Part shown: one piece after another, positions 35,762 to 44,154 of the stretch | Position numbering within the stretch: position 1 is the first letter of the stretch | How the letters are laid out: each line of letters begins with the position of its first letter | DNA from: Actinomadura sp. J1-007 | GTDB lineage: Bacteria > Actinomycetota > Actinomycetes > Streptosporangiales > Streptosporangiaceae | NCBI RefSeq assembly: GCF_009793335.1 | Contig: NZ_WING01000001.1 | Location: 7,192,001-7,256,000 of the forward strand | DNA length: 64,000 nt | Direction: 5' to 3' | Translations under genes and position numbers: made by a program | The notes under the pieces: generated by a model | Seen by the model: only the letters and a program-made list of their open reading frames with translations | What the model was told of the DNA's origin: nothing | Database searches by the model: none

Positions 35762-36505
35762 ATGGACGAGGCTGGTGCGGGGAACGCTGCGTCTTGGGCG
35801 GTCGTGCCGTACACATCCAACTGTGAGCACCTGTGCGAGCGGGCCGAACATGTCCTGGTGGGGGTGAGTCCAGGCAACGGCTACTTCAACCGGGAACGGC
35901 TGGCGGGGCTGCTGCGCTGGGCGGGCGCCACGTTCGCCCGGGTCGACGCGATCGTGCCCGATGCGTCACTGGTGCATACCTACCAGGCTCTCGGGCAGTC
36001 TCCGGCGACCGCCTGGAAGAACGCCAGCCGCAAGGCCGGCAAGACGTGCCGGCGGATCGTTCGGGCCTGGGAGCAGATCGGCGTCCCCCAGCACGAGCGA
36101 CGGCTTCACCTGCTGTCGGAGTTCATGGACCATCCCGTCTACGTGCGGCTGCGCGCCCAGGTCGAGAAGGCCATCGGCGCCGACCCTGTCCTGCGGGAGG
36201 CGTTCTTGGAGGCCAGCCGCAGGGTCTTGCAGGCTTACCTGAACCAGGAGCCGACCGATGAGCAGGTCGAGGAGAGCAAGAACTACCTGGCCGCCGAGAT
36301 GCCGCTGTGCCTGGACACCCCCGCGATCCTGGATGTGCCCTCGTCGGTGAACGTCTATCACCAGCGGCTGCCCACGCTGGAGCGGATGTTCACCTCGCCG
36401 CACATGGACGTCTCGCCCCTACAGGGCCACGCCGTGGTGCGGCCGCCGGCCGATAGGCCGGGCGCCGAGGCCGAGAACCCTGCCCAAGGGCGTGACCATG
36501 TCTGA
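35762..36505 (+). CDS. tRNA-dependent cyclodipeptide synthase, NYH subfamily
   Basis: A 247-residue class-Ic synthetase-like enzyme that joins two aminoacyl groups taken from tRNAs into a 2,5-diketopiperazine. Key residues match AlbC in order and spacing: Ser36 in VLVGVSPGNGYF (nucleophile), Asn39, Tyr175 and Glu179 in NYLAAEMP, Tyr199-His200 in VNVYHQRLP. Asn39 plus Tyr199-His200 defines the NYH subfamily. A basic patch (KNASRKAGKTCRRIVR) fits tRNA binding. ATG 35762 or TTG 35750 could start it; neither has a strong ribosome site. Overlaps the P450 gene. The amino acids used cannot be read from sequence. Confidence 0.93.
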   Translation: MDEAGAGNAASWAVVPYTSNCEHLCERAEHVLVGVSPGNGYFNRERLAGLLRWAGATFARVDAIVPDASLVHTYQALGQSPATAWKNASRKAGKTCRRIVRAWEQIGVPQHERRLHLLSEFMDHPVYVRLRAQVEKAIGADPVLREAFLEASRRVLQAYLNQEPTDEQVEESKNYLAAEMPLCLDTPAILDVPSSVNVYHQRLPTLERMFTSPHMDVSPLQGHAVVRPPADRPGAEAENPAQGRDHV

Positions 36506-37819
36506 GACGGTGGCCGGAGCCGAGGCCGGTCTGCCCTTCCCGTTCGGCGACTGGGGCTTCGACCTGGCCCCCCAGTACGCCCGCGTGCGTGCGGCCCGCG
36601 CGCCCGCCTGCCCGGTGCGCACCGTCAACGGCGACCCGGCCTGGCTGATCACGCGCTATGACCTGGCCCGGCGTGTCCTCGCCGATCCGCGGTTGAGCCT
36701 GTCGGCGGCCCTGCGACCCGAGGCGCCACGGCAAGAACCGCTGCCGATACGGCTGCCCGAGGGCACGGGCGACATCGTCACCACGCTCAACAAGGCTGGT
36801 CTGCACCACGTGGTCGCCGACGCGCTCGGGCCGCGAGCGGTGAAACGGCACCAGGAATGGATCAACGAGCAGGCCCGGCACCTGCTCGACGCCCTGGCCG
36901 GTCCGCCCGCCGACCTGCGGGCCGGGCTGGCCCTCCGGCTGCCCTTCGCGCTGACCCGCCGCCTGCTGCTGGGCGACCTGCATCAGGCCGAGCTGGTCCG
37001 GCTCAACCAGTGGGCCGACGCCATCCTGTCGTGGGGACCGGGGCTCAGCCGGTACGCCACCGCGGACCTGGCCGCGGCGCAGGAGCACATCTACCGGTTC
37101 TTCCTGCACCGACTGCCCGACCTCGCGGCCGGGTCCGGCGACCATCTGCTCAAACGGATCGCCGCTCCGGGCGTGCTCGACCAACGCGACCTGGCGGTCT
37201 TCGCCGCCTCGATGTTCCTGGCCGGATACCGCACCTCGGCGAGCTTCCTGGCCGGCGCCCTGGTCACGCTGCTGCGCCATCCCGACGCGCTGCGGGCCGT
37301 CCGCGACGATCCCGCGCTCGTCCCGGCGACCGCGCAGGAACTGCTGCGCTACACCCCGATGGCCACCGGCGGGGTCAAACGCCTGGCCATGCGGGAGGTG
37401 GACCTGGACGGGCTGGTGATCAAGGCCGGCGACCTGGTCCTGGTCTCCCTGGAGGCCGCCAACCACGACCCGGCCGCCTTCCCCGACCCCGACACCTTCA
37501 CCCCCGGCCGCGACGCCTCGGGCCACCTCGGATTCGGACACGGCTCCCACTTCTGCCCGGCAACCGCCTGGCCCGGATGCAGATCGAAGCCGCCGTCGCC
37601 GCGCTGGCCGGCCACTCACCCACCCCGCGTCTGGCCGTCCCCGCCCACGACCTGCCGTGGATGCACGGCGCCGGGTTCCGGACACCGCAGACGATCCCGG
37701 TGACCTGGCCAACCGCGACGAGGCCGAACACCACGGCCCAAAGCCCACCACCCGCAGGCGGGAACCGGCCACCAGACCAGCCACCAGGGCGACCGCGCCC
37801 GAACGGACCGGACAGGTGA
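36498..37819 (+). pseudogene. Cytochrome P450 of the cyclodipeptide cluster, frameshift in the heme loop
   Basis: About 440 residues. The first frame carries the I-helix ASMFLAGYRTSASFL, ExxR as ELLRYTP and LGFGHGSHFCP, then turns to nonsense. One G added in the CCCGG near 37560 restores FGHGSHFCPGNRLARMQIEA, with the heme Cys and the following helix, and reaches a TGA at 37819 that overlaps the GTG of the next gene. That overlap shows the repaired frame is the evolved one. Likely tailors the diketopiperazine ring or side chain. Either an assembly error or a recent mutation; as written, the enzyme would lose the L-helix. Confidence 0.85.
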
Positions 37820-38406
37820 ACACCCTTGACCGCCCACACGCCAGCGACACCACCGCACCCACAAACCAGCCCCCGAGCAGGCCACAGAACCCGGAACAGG
37901 ACGGGCCAGGCCCGCGACCGGCCGAGCTGTTGCGGATCATCCAGACGCGCAGTGTGGTCCGCGAGTACACCGACCAGCCCATCACCGATGCCGACGTCCA
38001 AGCCCTCCTCACCGCCACCGCGGCCGCCCCCACCGCCTCCAACCGGCAGGCGTGGGCGTTCATCGCCGTACGGGAACCGCAGCTGCTGCTGTCGGTCCGC
38101 GCGTTCGCGCCCGGGGTGATCGGAACCCCGGCCCTGCTCCTCATCGCCTGCCTCGACCATTCCCGGTACGCCGACAACGAAGCGCGCCGCCGGGAAGGCC
38201 AGCTCTGCGTGGCCATGGCCGTGCAGAACTTCCTCCTCGCCGCCCACACGCTCGGCCTGGGCGCCTGCCCCGCCTCCAGCTTCCTGCCCGACCCGATCCG
38301 CCTGCTGCTGGACATGCCCGACCATCTCCAACCCGTCCTGCTCGCAGCGGCGGGCCACCCGGCGCACACACCGCACCCCTCCCCCGCCGCGACCTCGACG
38401 AGGTGA
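37816..38406 (+). CDS. Cyclic dipeptide oxidase large subunit (AlbA-like nitroreductase fold)
   Basis: A 196-residue flavoprotein of the nitroreductase family: RSVVREYTDQPITDADVQAL, APTASNRQAWAFIAVRE for FMN binding, and AVQNFLLAAHTLGLGACP. The size, and the position between a cyclodipeptide-synthase/P450 pair and a small partner gene, identify it as the AlbA-type subunit that, with AlbB, introduces C-alpha/C-beta double bonds into cyclodipeptides using oxygen. GTG 37816 overlaps the P450 stop; the Pro-rich N-terminal 35 residues are unusual. Confidence 0.85.
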   Translation: MNTLDRPHASDTTAPTNQPPSRPQNPEQDGPGPRPAELLRIIQTRSVVREYTDQPITDADVQALLTATAAAPTASNRQAWAFIAVREPQLLLSVRAFAPGVIGTPALLLIACLDHSRYADNEARRREGQLCVAMAVQNFLLAAHTLGLGACPASSFLPDPIRLLLDMPDHLQPVLLAAAGHPAHTPHPSPAATSTR

Positions 38407-38412
38407 TCCGCC

Positions 38413-39228
38413 ATGACCGCTACACCTGACCCCACGCGACGGGACACCGAACTCGCCCGACTGGCCGCATACCTCCTGGCCAGCAGCCGCTCACTGCTGG
38501 ACGACCCTCCCGACTACGGCCCCTACCGGCTCATGGACGCGGCACGCCGAACCCTGACCCTGCTAGAAGCCGACGGCCCCGCCAACGCGCACTACACCTC
38601 CGTCCGAACCCGCATCGACGACACCCTGCGCACCAAGACACCGATCGACCCGGCCGCCCTGCTCGACACACTGTGCCTGCACATGGCCCACGGCCTCAAA
38701 GCCGCAAACCCCGACAACCACCCAACGACCACCCCAGCCAACAGCACTCCGCCCAGCCAACAACCCACCGCCCGAACACAACCCTCCCCGACAACCCCCG
38801 CTAGCCGTACCGCCCAGGCCGGGCGATGCGGCAGGCACCCTTCCGGCATGAGCAAGAGCAAGGATCAGGCAACAGCTCCGGCAAAGGCTCGGGCGGCGGC
38901 TCGGGCGGCGGCTCGGGCGGCGTCTCGGGCGGCAACTCGGGCAAGGGCACCCCGATGGACACGCAGGCCGCCAGCCGGATGCAGCCGGCCACCGCCAAGA
39001 ACCCCGACGGCTAGACCGCCCACAGCGGCGCAGCACCATGTGCGCAGTCCGCGGCCGACCGCAGCGCCGGCGACAGCGGACGTTGAACCGGACCGACGCC
39101 GCCGCACCCTGCCGTACGGCCCGGCCGAGACGCGCGTCGCGCGCGCGTGGGCGACTCCAGAAACTTCAGAAAGTCCTGTACGCCTACGCGCGCCGGCGTG
39201 TCCCGAAACTTCCGAAAGACGGGCTTGA
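38413..39228 (+). CDS. Cyclic dipeptide oxidase small subunit (AlbB-like), with suspect long tail
   Basis: Residues 1-97 are the conserved part: ELARLAAYLLASSRSLLDD, YGPYRLMDAARRTLTLLEAD and PAALLDTLCLHMAHGLKAA, a helical protein of AlbB size, starting 6 bases after the AlbA-like gene. From about residue 98 the frame becomes Thr/Pro-rich, then Ala/Arg-rich as it crosses another small gene in the wrong frame. AlbB proteins are near 100 residues; a one-base loss could have removed the true stop, for example the TAG near 38803. The core is credible, the tail is not. Confidence 0.7.
   Translation: MTATPDPTRRDTELARLAAYLLASSRSLLDDPPDYGPYRLMDAARRTLTLLEADGPANAHYTSVRTRIDDTLRTKTPIDPAALLDTLCLHMAHGLKAANPDNHPTTTPANSTPPSQQPTARTQPSPTTPASRTAQAGRCGRHPSGMSKSKDQATAPAKARAAARAAARAASRAATRARAPRWTRRPPAGCSRPPPRTPTARPPTAAQHHVRSPRPTAAPATADVEPDRRRRTLPYGPAETRVARAWATPETSESPVRLRAPACPETSERRA
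38848..39014 (+). pseudogene. Small Gly/Ser-rich protein, one frameshift
   Basis: ATG 38848 starts MSKSKDQ; after one missing base near 38868 the text continues GNSSGKGSGGGSGGGSGG, then DTQAASRMQPATAKNPDG and a stop. The tail motif (ASRxQ, AxAKNP) is seen in small actinobacterial proteins that resemble seed-maturation-type stress proteins. About 54 residues. It overlaps the spurious tail of the AlbB-like frame. Confidence 0.5.
39158..39220. repeat. Pair of 18-bp direct repeats
   Basis: CAGAAACTTCAGAAAGTC (39158-39175) and CCGAAACTTCCGAAAGAC (39203-39220) match at 15 of 18 positions, 45 bases apart. Both are AT-rich against their surroundings. No function is evident. The stretch 39015-39430 contains no gene I can support beyond the AlbB-frame tail. 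Confidence 0.5.
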
Positions 39229-39430
39229 GGTATCGGAGTGGCATGGGGTGGGCGGCGTTCGTCCCGTCCTGTCCCGGTACGCCTGACGGCAGGGGCACGG
39301 CCCGTTCGTCGCGGCGGCCGCGGCGGGCTCAACGCGACGCATCGCTGAAGCGGAGGGGTGCCGCCCGCGCCGTGGTGGTGTCCCCGCGCCGGGCGGGCTG
39401 CGGCCGGTCCGGGCGGTGTGAGGGACCCGG

Positions 39431-40966
39431 CTAGCGCACGCCGGGTGGGGACTTCTCCACTGGGACGGGTGGGATCTTCGCCAGACAGCGGGTGTCACCC
39501 AGGTGGCCGGTGCGGATGAACGCGTGCTGAATCGATGCCACGCATCCGCTGGGTTCCACCTCGGTGATGTGCCCAAGGTTAGGGACTTCCAGCAGCGTGC
39601 CGTGGCGGAACTGCGCGGCGGCCTGCCGTCCCTGCTCGGTGGTGGTGTTGGGGTCGAGGTCTCCGGAGACCACCAGAACGGGGACGTCGGCGAACGGCCC
39701 GCTGGTCCGCTGGACCGGCGGGCGCCGGTCGGGCCAGAGGATGCAGTTGTCGCTGCGCAGCGCTTTGGTCCAGGCGACCTTGCCGAACGGTGTGTAGTCG
39801 GCTTCGGGCAGTGCCGCGCGAGCGGCGGTGTACTGGCGCAACCGCGTCTTAATCGGTGCCGACCGGTCCCATGACCAGCGGTAGTCGTTGCAGGCGACCG
39901 CGTGGCTCTGGCCGTCGTTGTAGTCCTGCTCCCGGACGTCACCGTCGGTTCCACCGCGGTTGCCGCTGATAGGAGTTGCCCTCCGGGCCAGTTCAACCAG
40001 CGTCGTGGAGTCGCCGCGCAGCGCGGCCGACACCATCGCGGGGACGCCTCCGATCTGCGCGGGGATGTTCGAGGCGGCCCGGTAGACCAGCGACGCCAGG
40101 GCGGCGTCGTCGAGTCTCCTGTCCACCCCCTCGGCGGTGTAACCGATGGGGCGCTGACGCAACCGCTGAGACAGACGGGCCAGGTCGGCCAGAACCCGGT
40201 CACCGTCGCAGCGCCCGCCGCTACGGGCGCACAGCAGCCGGACCGACCGGCGCATCGCGCGGGCGTTGGATCGGAACCAGGTGTCGCGGGTCAGCGGGTA
40301 GGCGCCGGAAAGCACCATCGAGCGGACACTGCCCGGGTGGCGCTGGGCGTAGACCGTCATCAGGTACGTGCCGTAGGACATGCCTTGAAGGATCAGCTTG
40401 GGGATGCCCAGCCTGGCCCGGACGGCGTCGATGTCGTCGGCGGTCTCGGCGGAGGTGTACGCGCGGGACCGGTCGCCCAGCGCCCGTCCGCATCGCCCGG
40501 CGTCCTTGAGTAGCTGGGAGTGGGTGGCCGACGGAGCGGTCAGTCCGCAGTCGACGGCGCCGGAGCGGTTGACGCCTCTCGGATCCACCAGCAGGAAGTC
40601 GTGGTCGGCTAGCAGGTCGGCATGCAACTGGGCGAGGCGGGGGGCCAACGCGATGGTCGACGAGCCCGGCCCGCCCGGATTGAAGGCCACCGTACCCGCG
40701 GTGGGCCTGCCGCGGTCGGTGTGCCGGATCAGCACGTACGCCACGGTCGTCGAGCCGAGTTCGGGTCGAGCCCGCACCAGCGACACCCGAATCGTGCCGC
40801 ATTCGGCGTTGGGCACCTGCGTGCAACCCTGCGGGCCGGTCCTAGCGCGAGTCCCCGCCGCGCCATCCGCCGCCGCGCCATCGGGCGCGGCGACGACCAC
40901 GCCCGCCGCCGCCGCGACGGCTGCCGCCGCCGCGAGCGCGCTCCTGATCTTGTGTTCGGCTTTCAC
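39431..40966 (-). CDS. Secreted TAP-type alpha/beta hydrolase (tripeptidyl aminopeptidase family)
   Basis: A 511-residue peptidase. GTG 40966 follows GGAGGGG; the longer frame to 41257 would enter upstream sequence. The signal peptide is Lys-rich then Ala/Val-rich, ending near AAPDGAAADG. Then TVAFNPGGPGSS (oxyanion turn), LLVDPRGVNRSG, nucleophile Ser in LQGMSYGTYL, acid in VVSGDLDPNTT and His in PNLGHITEVEP. These enzymes trim N-terminal peptides outside the cell. Four Cys in the cap could form disulfides. Convergent with the cyclodipeptide cluster and not obviously part of it. Confidence 0.92.
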   Translation of the reverse strand: MKAEHKIRSALAAAAAVAAAAGVVVAAPDGAAADGAAGTRARTGPQGCTQVPNAECGTIRVSLVRARPELGSTTVAYVLIRHTDRGRPTAGTVAFNPGGPGSSTIALAPRLAQLHADLLADHDFLLVDPRGVNRSGAVDCGLTAPSATHSQLLKDAGRCGRALGDRSRAYTSAETADDIDAVRARLGIPKLILQGMSYGTYLMTVYAQRHPGSVRSMVLSGAYPLTRDTWFRSNARAMRRSVRLLCARSGGRCDGDRVLADLARLSQRLRQRPIGYTAEGVDRRLDDAALASLVYRAASNIPAQIGGVPAMVSAALRGDSTTLVELARRATPISGNRGGTDGDVREQDYNDGQSHAVACNDYRWSWDRSAPIKTRLRQYTAARAALPEADYTPFGKVAWTKALRSDNCILWPDRRPPVQRTSGPFADVPVLVVSGDLDPNTTTEQGRQAAAQFRHGTLLEVPNLGHITEVEPSGCVASIQHAFIRTGHLGDTRCLAKIPPVPVEKSPPGVR

Positions 40967-41121
40967 CAGGGTGTCCCCTCCAAAGTGGTCACTCTCTGTT
41001 CGGCCACCCTGGAGGACCGAGCCCGGCGGGGGATCCGGGACACCCCTGAAAGATCCCCCGCACCGATCCAGGACCACGGTCCCAGGAGGTCCTGTACATA
41101 TCCGCAACGACCGCGGCGAGC

Positions 41122-41319
41122 TCAACGGCGCGACCCGGTCGGTCGGGTGATCAGGGCTTGGAGTTGGTCGACGATGCCGGTCGCGGTGACGAACTCTGCG
41201 GCCTGCCGCACCCGCAGGTCGCCGTAGACGACGCGTTCTTCGCGCAGGCCCGTCCATCCGTGATCGCGTGCGCCGCCGGGAACCGGCTGCGGCGCGTGTC
41301 CGGGGTTCGATGCCGTCAC
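41122..41319 (-). CDS. Small hypothetical protein
   Basis: A 65-residue frame starting at GTG 41319, overlapping the preceding gene's stop by GTGA. The centre reads GLREERVVYGDLRVRQAAEF and VTATGIVDQLQALITR, which looks like real coding sequence. Family not recognised. It would be translationally coupled to the 41316-41671 gene. Confidence 0.45.
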   Translation of the reverse strand: MTASNPGHAPQPVPGGARDHGWTGLREERVVYGDLRVRQAAEFVTATGIVDQLQALITRPTGSRR

Positions 41320-41671
41320 GGGCTGCCTCGCAGCAGTGACGCGGCCTGGCCGGGATCGGCGCTGCCGACGAACGGCAGCAGACGGGTCAGGCTGTGCAGG
41401 GTGTCCAGTCCGGCGGCCGAGACGATGACCGTCAGCGGCACGCCCGCCTCGATGGGGCCGATCAGCCAGGCGGCCCGTAGCCGGGCGGCCCGCCGCCGGT
41501 CCGTAGGGCGTGCTCAGCCTGGTCGCCGAGCACCCTTTGCCAAGCATGGCGACAGACCACCAACCAGGCGCGGCGGCCGCGTACCGCCACTATCACCTGG
41601 TCGGCGGCACCGAAAGGGGCATCGATGAACTCGCGGGATTTCAGCCCGCAGCCGAGCCCGAGGGCCGGCAA
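41316..41671 (-). pseudogene. Hypothetical protein with one frameshift
   Basis: TTG 41671 begins LPALGLGCGLKSREFI with FGAADQVIVAVRGRRAWLVV; near 41495 the frame breaks, and a neighbouring frame continues WLIGPIEAGVPLTVIVSAAG, LDTLHSLTRLLPFVGSADPG and a TGA at 41316. Joined, it gives about 118 residues with one hydrophobic stretch. I do not recognise it. The GTGA overlap with the next small gene supports the second frame as genuine. Confidence 0.4.
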
Positions 41672-41694
41672 CGTCTTCAGGCCGTGCCTCAGGT

Positions 41695-41730
41695 CGGCGG
41701 TGGCGGTGGCGGCGGTGGTGGCGGTGGTGG
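41695..41730. repeat. GGCGGT low-complexity run
   Basis: A short tract built from GGCGGT and GGTGGC units just downstream of the MmgE/PrpD stop. Simple-sequence repeat, likely to vary in length by slippage. Confidence 0.6.
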
Positions 41731-41737
41731 GGCGCGG

Positions 41738-43149
41738 TCAGGTGGTGAGGAGGGTGGTGAGGGTGTCGACGTTGGGTAGGTCGGCGAGCTCGTAGGCGCG
41801 TTCGGTGATCTCGTCGGCGCGGGCCGGGGAGACGTGGCGGGTCGCGTTCAGGTGGAACTTGGCCGCCAGTTCCGCGGCCGAGAGGGGCCGGTCGGGGCCG
41901 CCGCGGTTGGCTTCGACCCGTTCCTCCAGGACGGTTCCGTCGCGCAGCCGGACGCGCAGGACGGCCGGGAACCGGTGCGGGAAGATCTGGTCGCAGCGGG
42001 CGTCCGGGACGCAGCGGACCTTCGCGGCGAGCGCCAGCCGCGCGGGGTCGGCGGCGGCCTCGTCGGTGAAGTCCTCGTGGGACACGCCGAGCCCGCCGCC
42101 GCCGAGCAGCGCCGCCGCCACGGTGTACGGCCCGGAGAACGCGGCGTGGTACCCCGACTTCGGTCGGGCCTTGTCCTGGGCGGGTTCGCCTATCGTGCGC
42201 AGGACGGCGGTGGGCGCGCCCAGTTCGAGGTCGTCGATCGCCGTGGGGTCCAAGCCGTTGGCACGCAGCCGCAGCGCGGCGTCGATGCCCGCGTGGGTGA
42301 AGTGGTTGCACGGGTACGGCTTGAAGAAGATCCCGGGCAGCTCCCAGTGCTCGCCGAGCCGGTCGGTGAGCGCGTCCGGGTCGGCCTGATCGCCGCAGAA
42401 CGCCTGGAGCAGCCCGAAACGGCCCTCCAGGACGGTGGGCGGCCCGGTGATCCCGGTCCGTGCCATCCCGGCCGCGGTGACGGCGGCGTGCGCGGCCCAC
42501 CCGCAGTGGACCCGCTTTACGGTGCCGCCGGTGCGGTTGGCCTCCAAGAGGCCCGAGCCCATGCTGGCGGCGATGCCCATCGCGTCCGCGACGCCCGCGG
42601 CGTCCAGGCCGGACAGCATCGCGCACGCGGCGGCCGCGCCGAACGCCCCGCAGATCGCGGTGGCGTGCAGGCCGCGTTCGAAGAACACCGAGTTGCCGAG
42701 ACCGGGGTCGTACCCGGCCATGCCGAGCCGCACGGCGATCTCGACCCCCGCGCCGATCGCGTCGAGCAGCGCCGCGCCGGACGCGCCCTGAGCCTCGGCG
42801 GCGGCGAGCGCGGCGGGCACGACGGACGCCGACGGGTGCAGCACCGATGGCAGGTGCGTGTCGTCGAAGTCGAGGGAGTGCGCGAGCGTCCCGTTCAGGA
42901 GCGCGGCGCTCGGCTCGGGAGCCGGAGGCCGGTGCCGATCGCGGTGGCCCGGTCGGCGCCGCCCCACTCGCGGACCAGCACGCCGATGGCCCGCGCGGGC
43001 GGTTCACCGGTCGCGGCGAGACTGTTGCCGAGCACGTCGAGGACCCGGCGGGCGGCGTCCGCGCGCAGCTCGGCGGGTAGGCCGCGGACGCGGACGCCGT
43101 CCGCGAAGGCCGCGAGCCGCTGGACCGGGGTCGCGGGCGGGCGGGTCAC
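41738..43149 (-). pseudogene. MmgE/PrpD-family protein, one frameshift
   Basis: About 470 residues. The start (GTG 43149, TRPPATPVQRLAAFADGVRV) runs to about 42915; after a one-base loss the text continues PEPSAALLNGTLAHSLDFDD, THLPSVLHPSASVVPAAL, CGWAAHAAVTAAGMA and FKPYPCNHFTHAGIDAALRL to the stop. The DFDDTH and YPCN motifs are those of 2-methylcitrate-dehydratase-like enzymes, a family also used in degradation of iminodisuccinate and other acids. Overlaps the cyclase gene (GTGA). Intact if one base is restored. Confidence 0.85.
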
Positions 43150-43990
43150 GCGCTCACCGCCGCGAGGGGGCGGACGGGCGAGCCGGTGCCGCCCCTGATC
43201 CGCAGCGGCGCGAGGACGAACACGAACTCGTGCAGCCCCGCCTCCGCGAGCGCCTCCAGGTCGAGGTGCTCGATGATGAAGATCCCCGCCTCGACCAGCA
43301 GGACGCGGTGCACGGGCAGGACGGCGTGTCCGGCGCCCGCGGGGATCTGCTCGTAGGCCGTCGTGTCGGCGCCGGTCGCGCTGATCCGGCGGTCGGCGAG
43401 CCATCGGGCGGCATCGGCGGTCACGCCCGGGACGCCGGTCTCCGTGCCGAGGTAGGCGGCCGGGTCGTGGAAGTTGCGCGACCAGCCGGTCCGGACCAGC
43501 GCGACGTCGCCCTCGCGGGGTTCGGCGCCCCGCGCGCCGCCGCCTCTTCCAGGTCCTCCACCGTGACGCCGTACCCGGGCGGGAGGGTGCCGGCGCCGTG
43601 CGCGGCGGCGACGTCCAGCAGGACGCCGCGCCGCAGCAGCCCGGGCAGGTGCTCGGCGCCGTGGCTGGTGAACGTCCCGCCGCGCTGGGCCTCGGCGGCG
43701 CCGATCCCGCCGTGCAGCTTCCCGTCGTGGCTGACGTGGGAGAGGGCGTCGATGTGCGTTCCGACGTGCCCGCCGGTGACGATGATCTCGTTGGCGGCCG
43801 AACCGCCGTCCGGGCGTTCCATGTCGCCGTGCCGCCGGATCAGCGTCATCCGGAACCCGGGATGGTTGGGCGAGCACGGCATCCCGGTGAAGAACGGGTG
43901 GCCGAGTTCGATCAGCCGGACGCCGCCGGCGACCGCGGCCAGGAGCGGGTCCTCGGCGCGGGTGACGGTGCGTGTTCCCTCGTCGGTCAT
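43146..43990 (-). pseudogene. Cyclase-family metal hydrolase (KynB-like), one frameshift
   Basis: About 280 residues. The first frame has LIELGHPFFTGMPCSPNHPG and the metal motif GGHVGTHIDALSH (HxGTHxDxPxH type), then LLRRGVLLDVAAA. Near 43535 one base is missing, and the other frame continues DVALVRTGWSRNFHDPAAYL, PGVTADAARWLADR and ends VRPLAAVSA. Family members hydrolyse formylkynurenine, ureidoacrylate-type or cyclic imide substrates. Sits between a 55-residue ORF and MmgE/PrpD with 4-base overlaps at each side. Confidence 0.85.
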
Positions 43991-44154
43991 GGATGGTGCC
44001 CTTCCTTGTCGGGCCGGGCGGACGCGGCCTTCATGACGGTGAGCAGGCAGGAGGCCCGCTCGGCCGGGTCGGCCTTGGCGGCGAGCGCCTTGGCGCTGGG
44101 GCCACCCGGCGCGTACGGCCGGCTTCCGCGCTGAAGCGTCCGGTCGGCGGTCAT
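43987..44154 (-). CDS. Small hypothetical protein in the CaiB-cyclase operon
   Basis: 55 residues starting MTADRTLQRGSRPYAPGG. Its ATG overlaps the CaiB stop and its TGA overlaps the cyclase ATG, which supports it as a real coupled gene. No family recognised; it may be a shortened descendant of a larger enzyme. Confidence 0.45.
   Translation of the reverse strand: MTADRTLQRGSRPYAPGGPSAKALAAKADPAERASCLLTVMKAASARPDKEGHHP

Noticed and set aside
38880-38945. GGCTCGGGCGGC repeats taken as a possible CRISPR or tandem array
   Set aside because: They encode Gly-Ser repeats of a small protein; no spacers or palindromic repeats.
41514-43007. 497-codon Arg/His-rich minus-strand frame
   Set aside because: A second-frame shadow of the MmgE/PrpD gene on the same strand; the low-complexity part only reflects the GGCGGT run.
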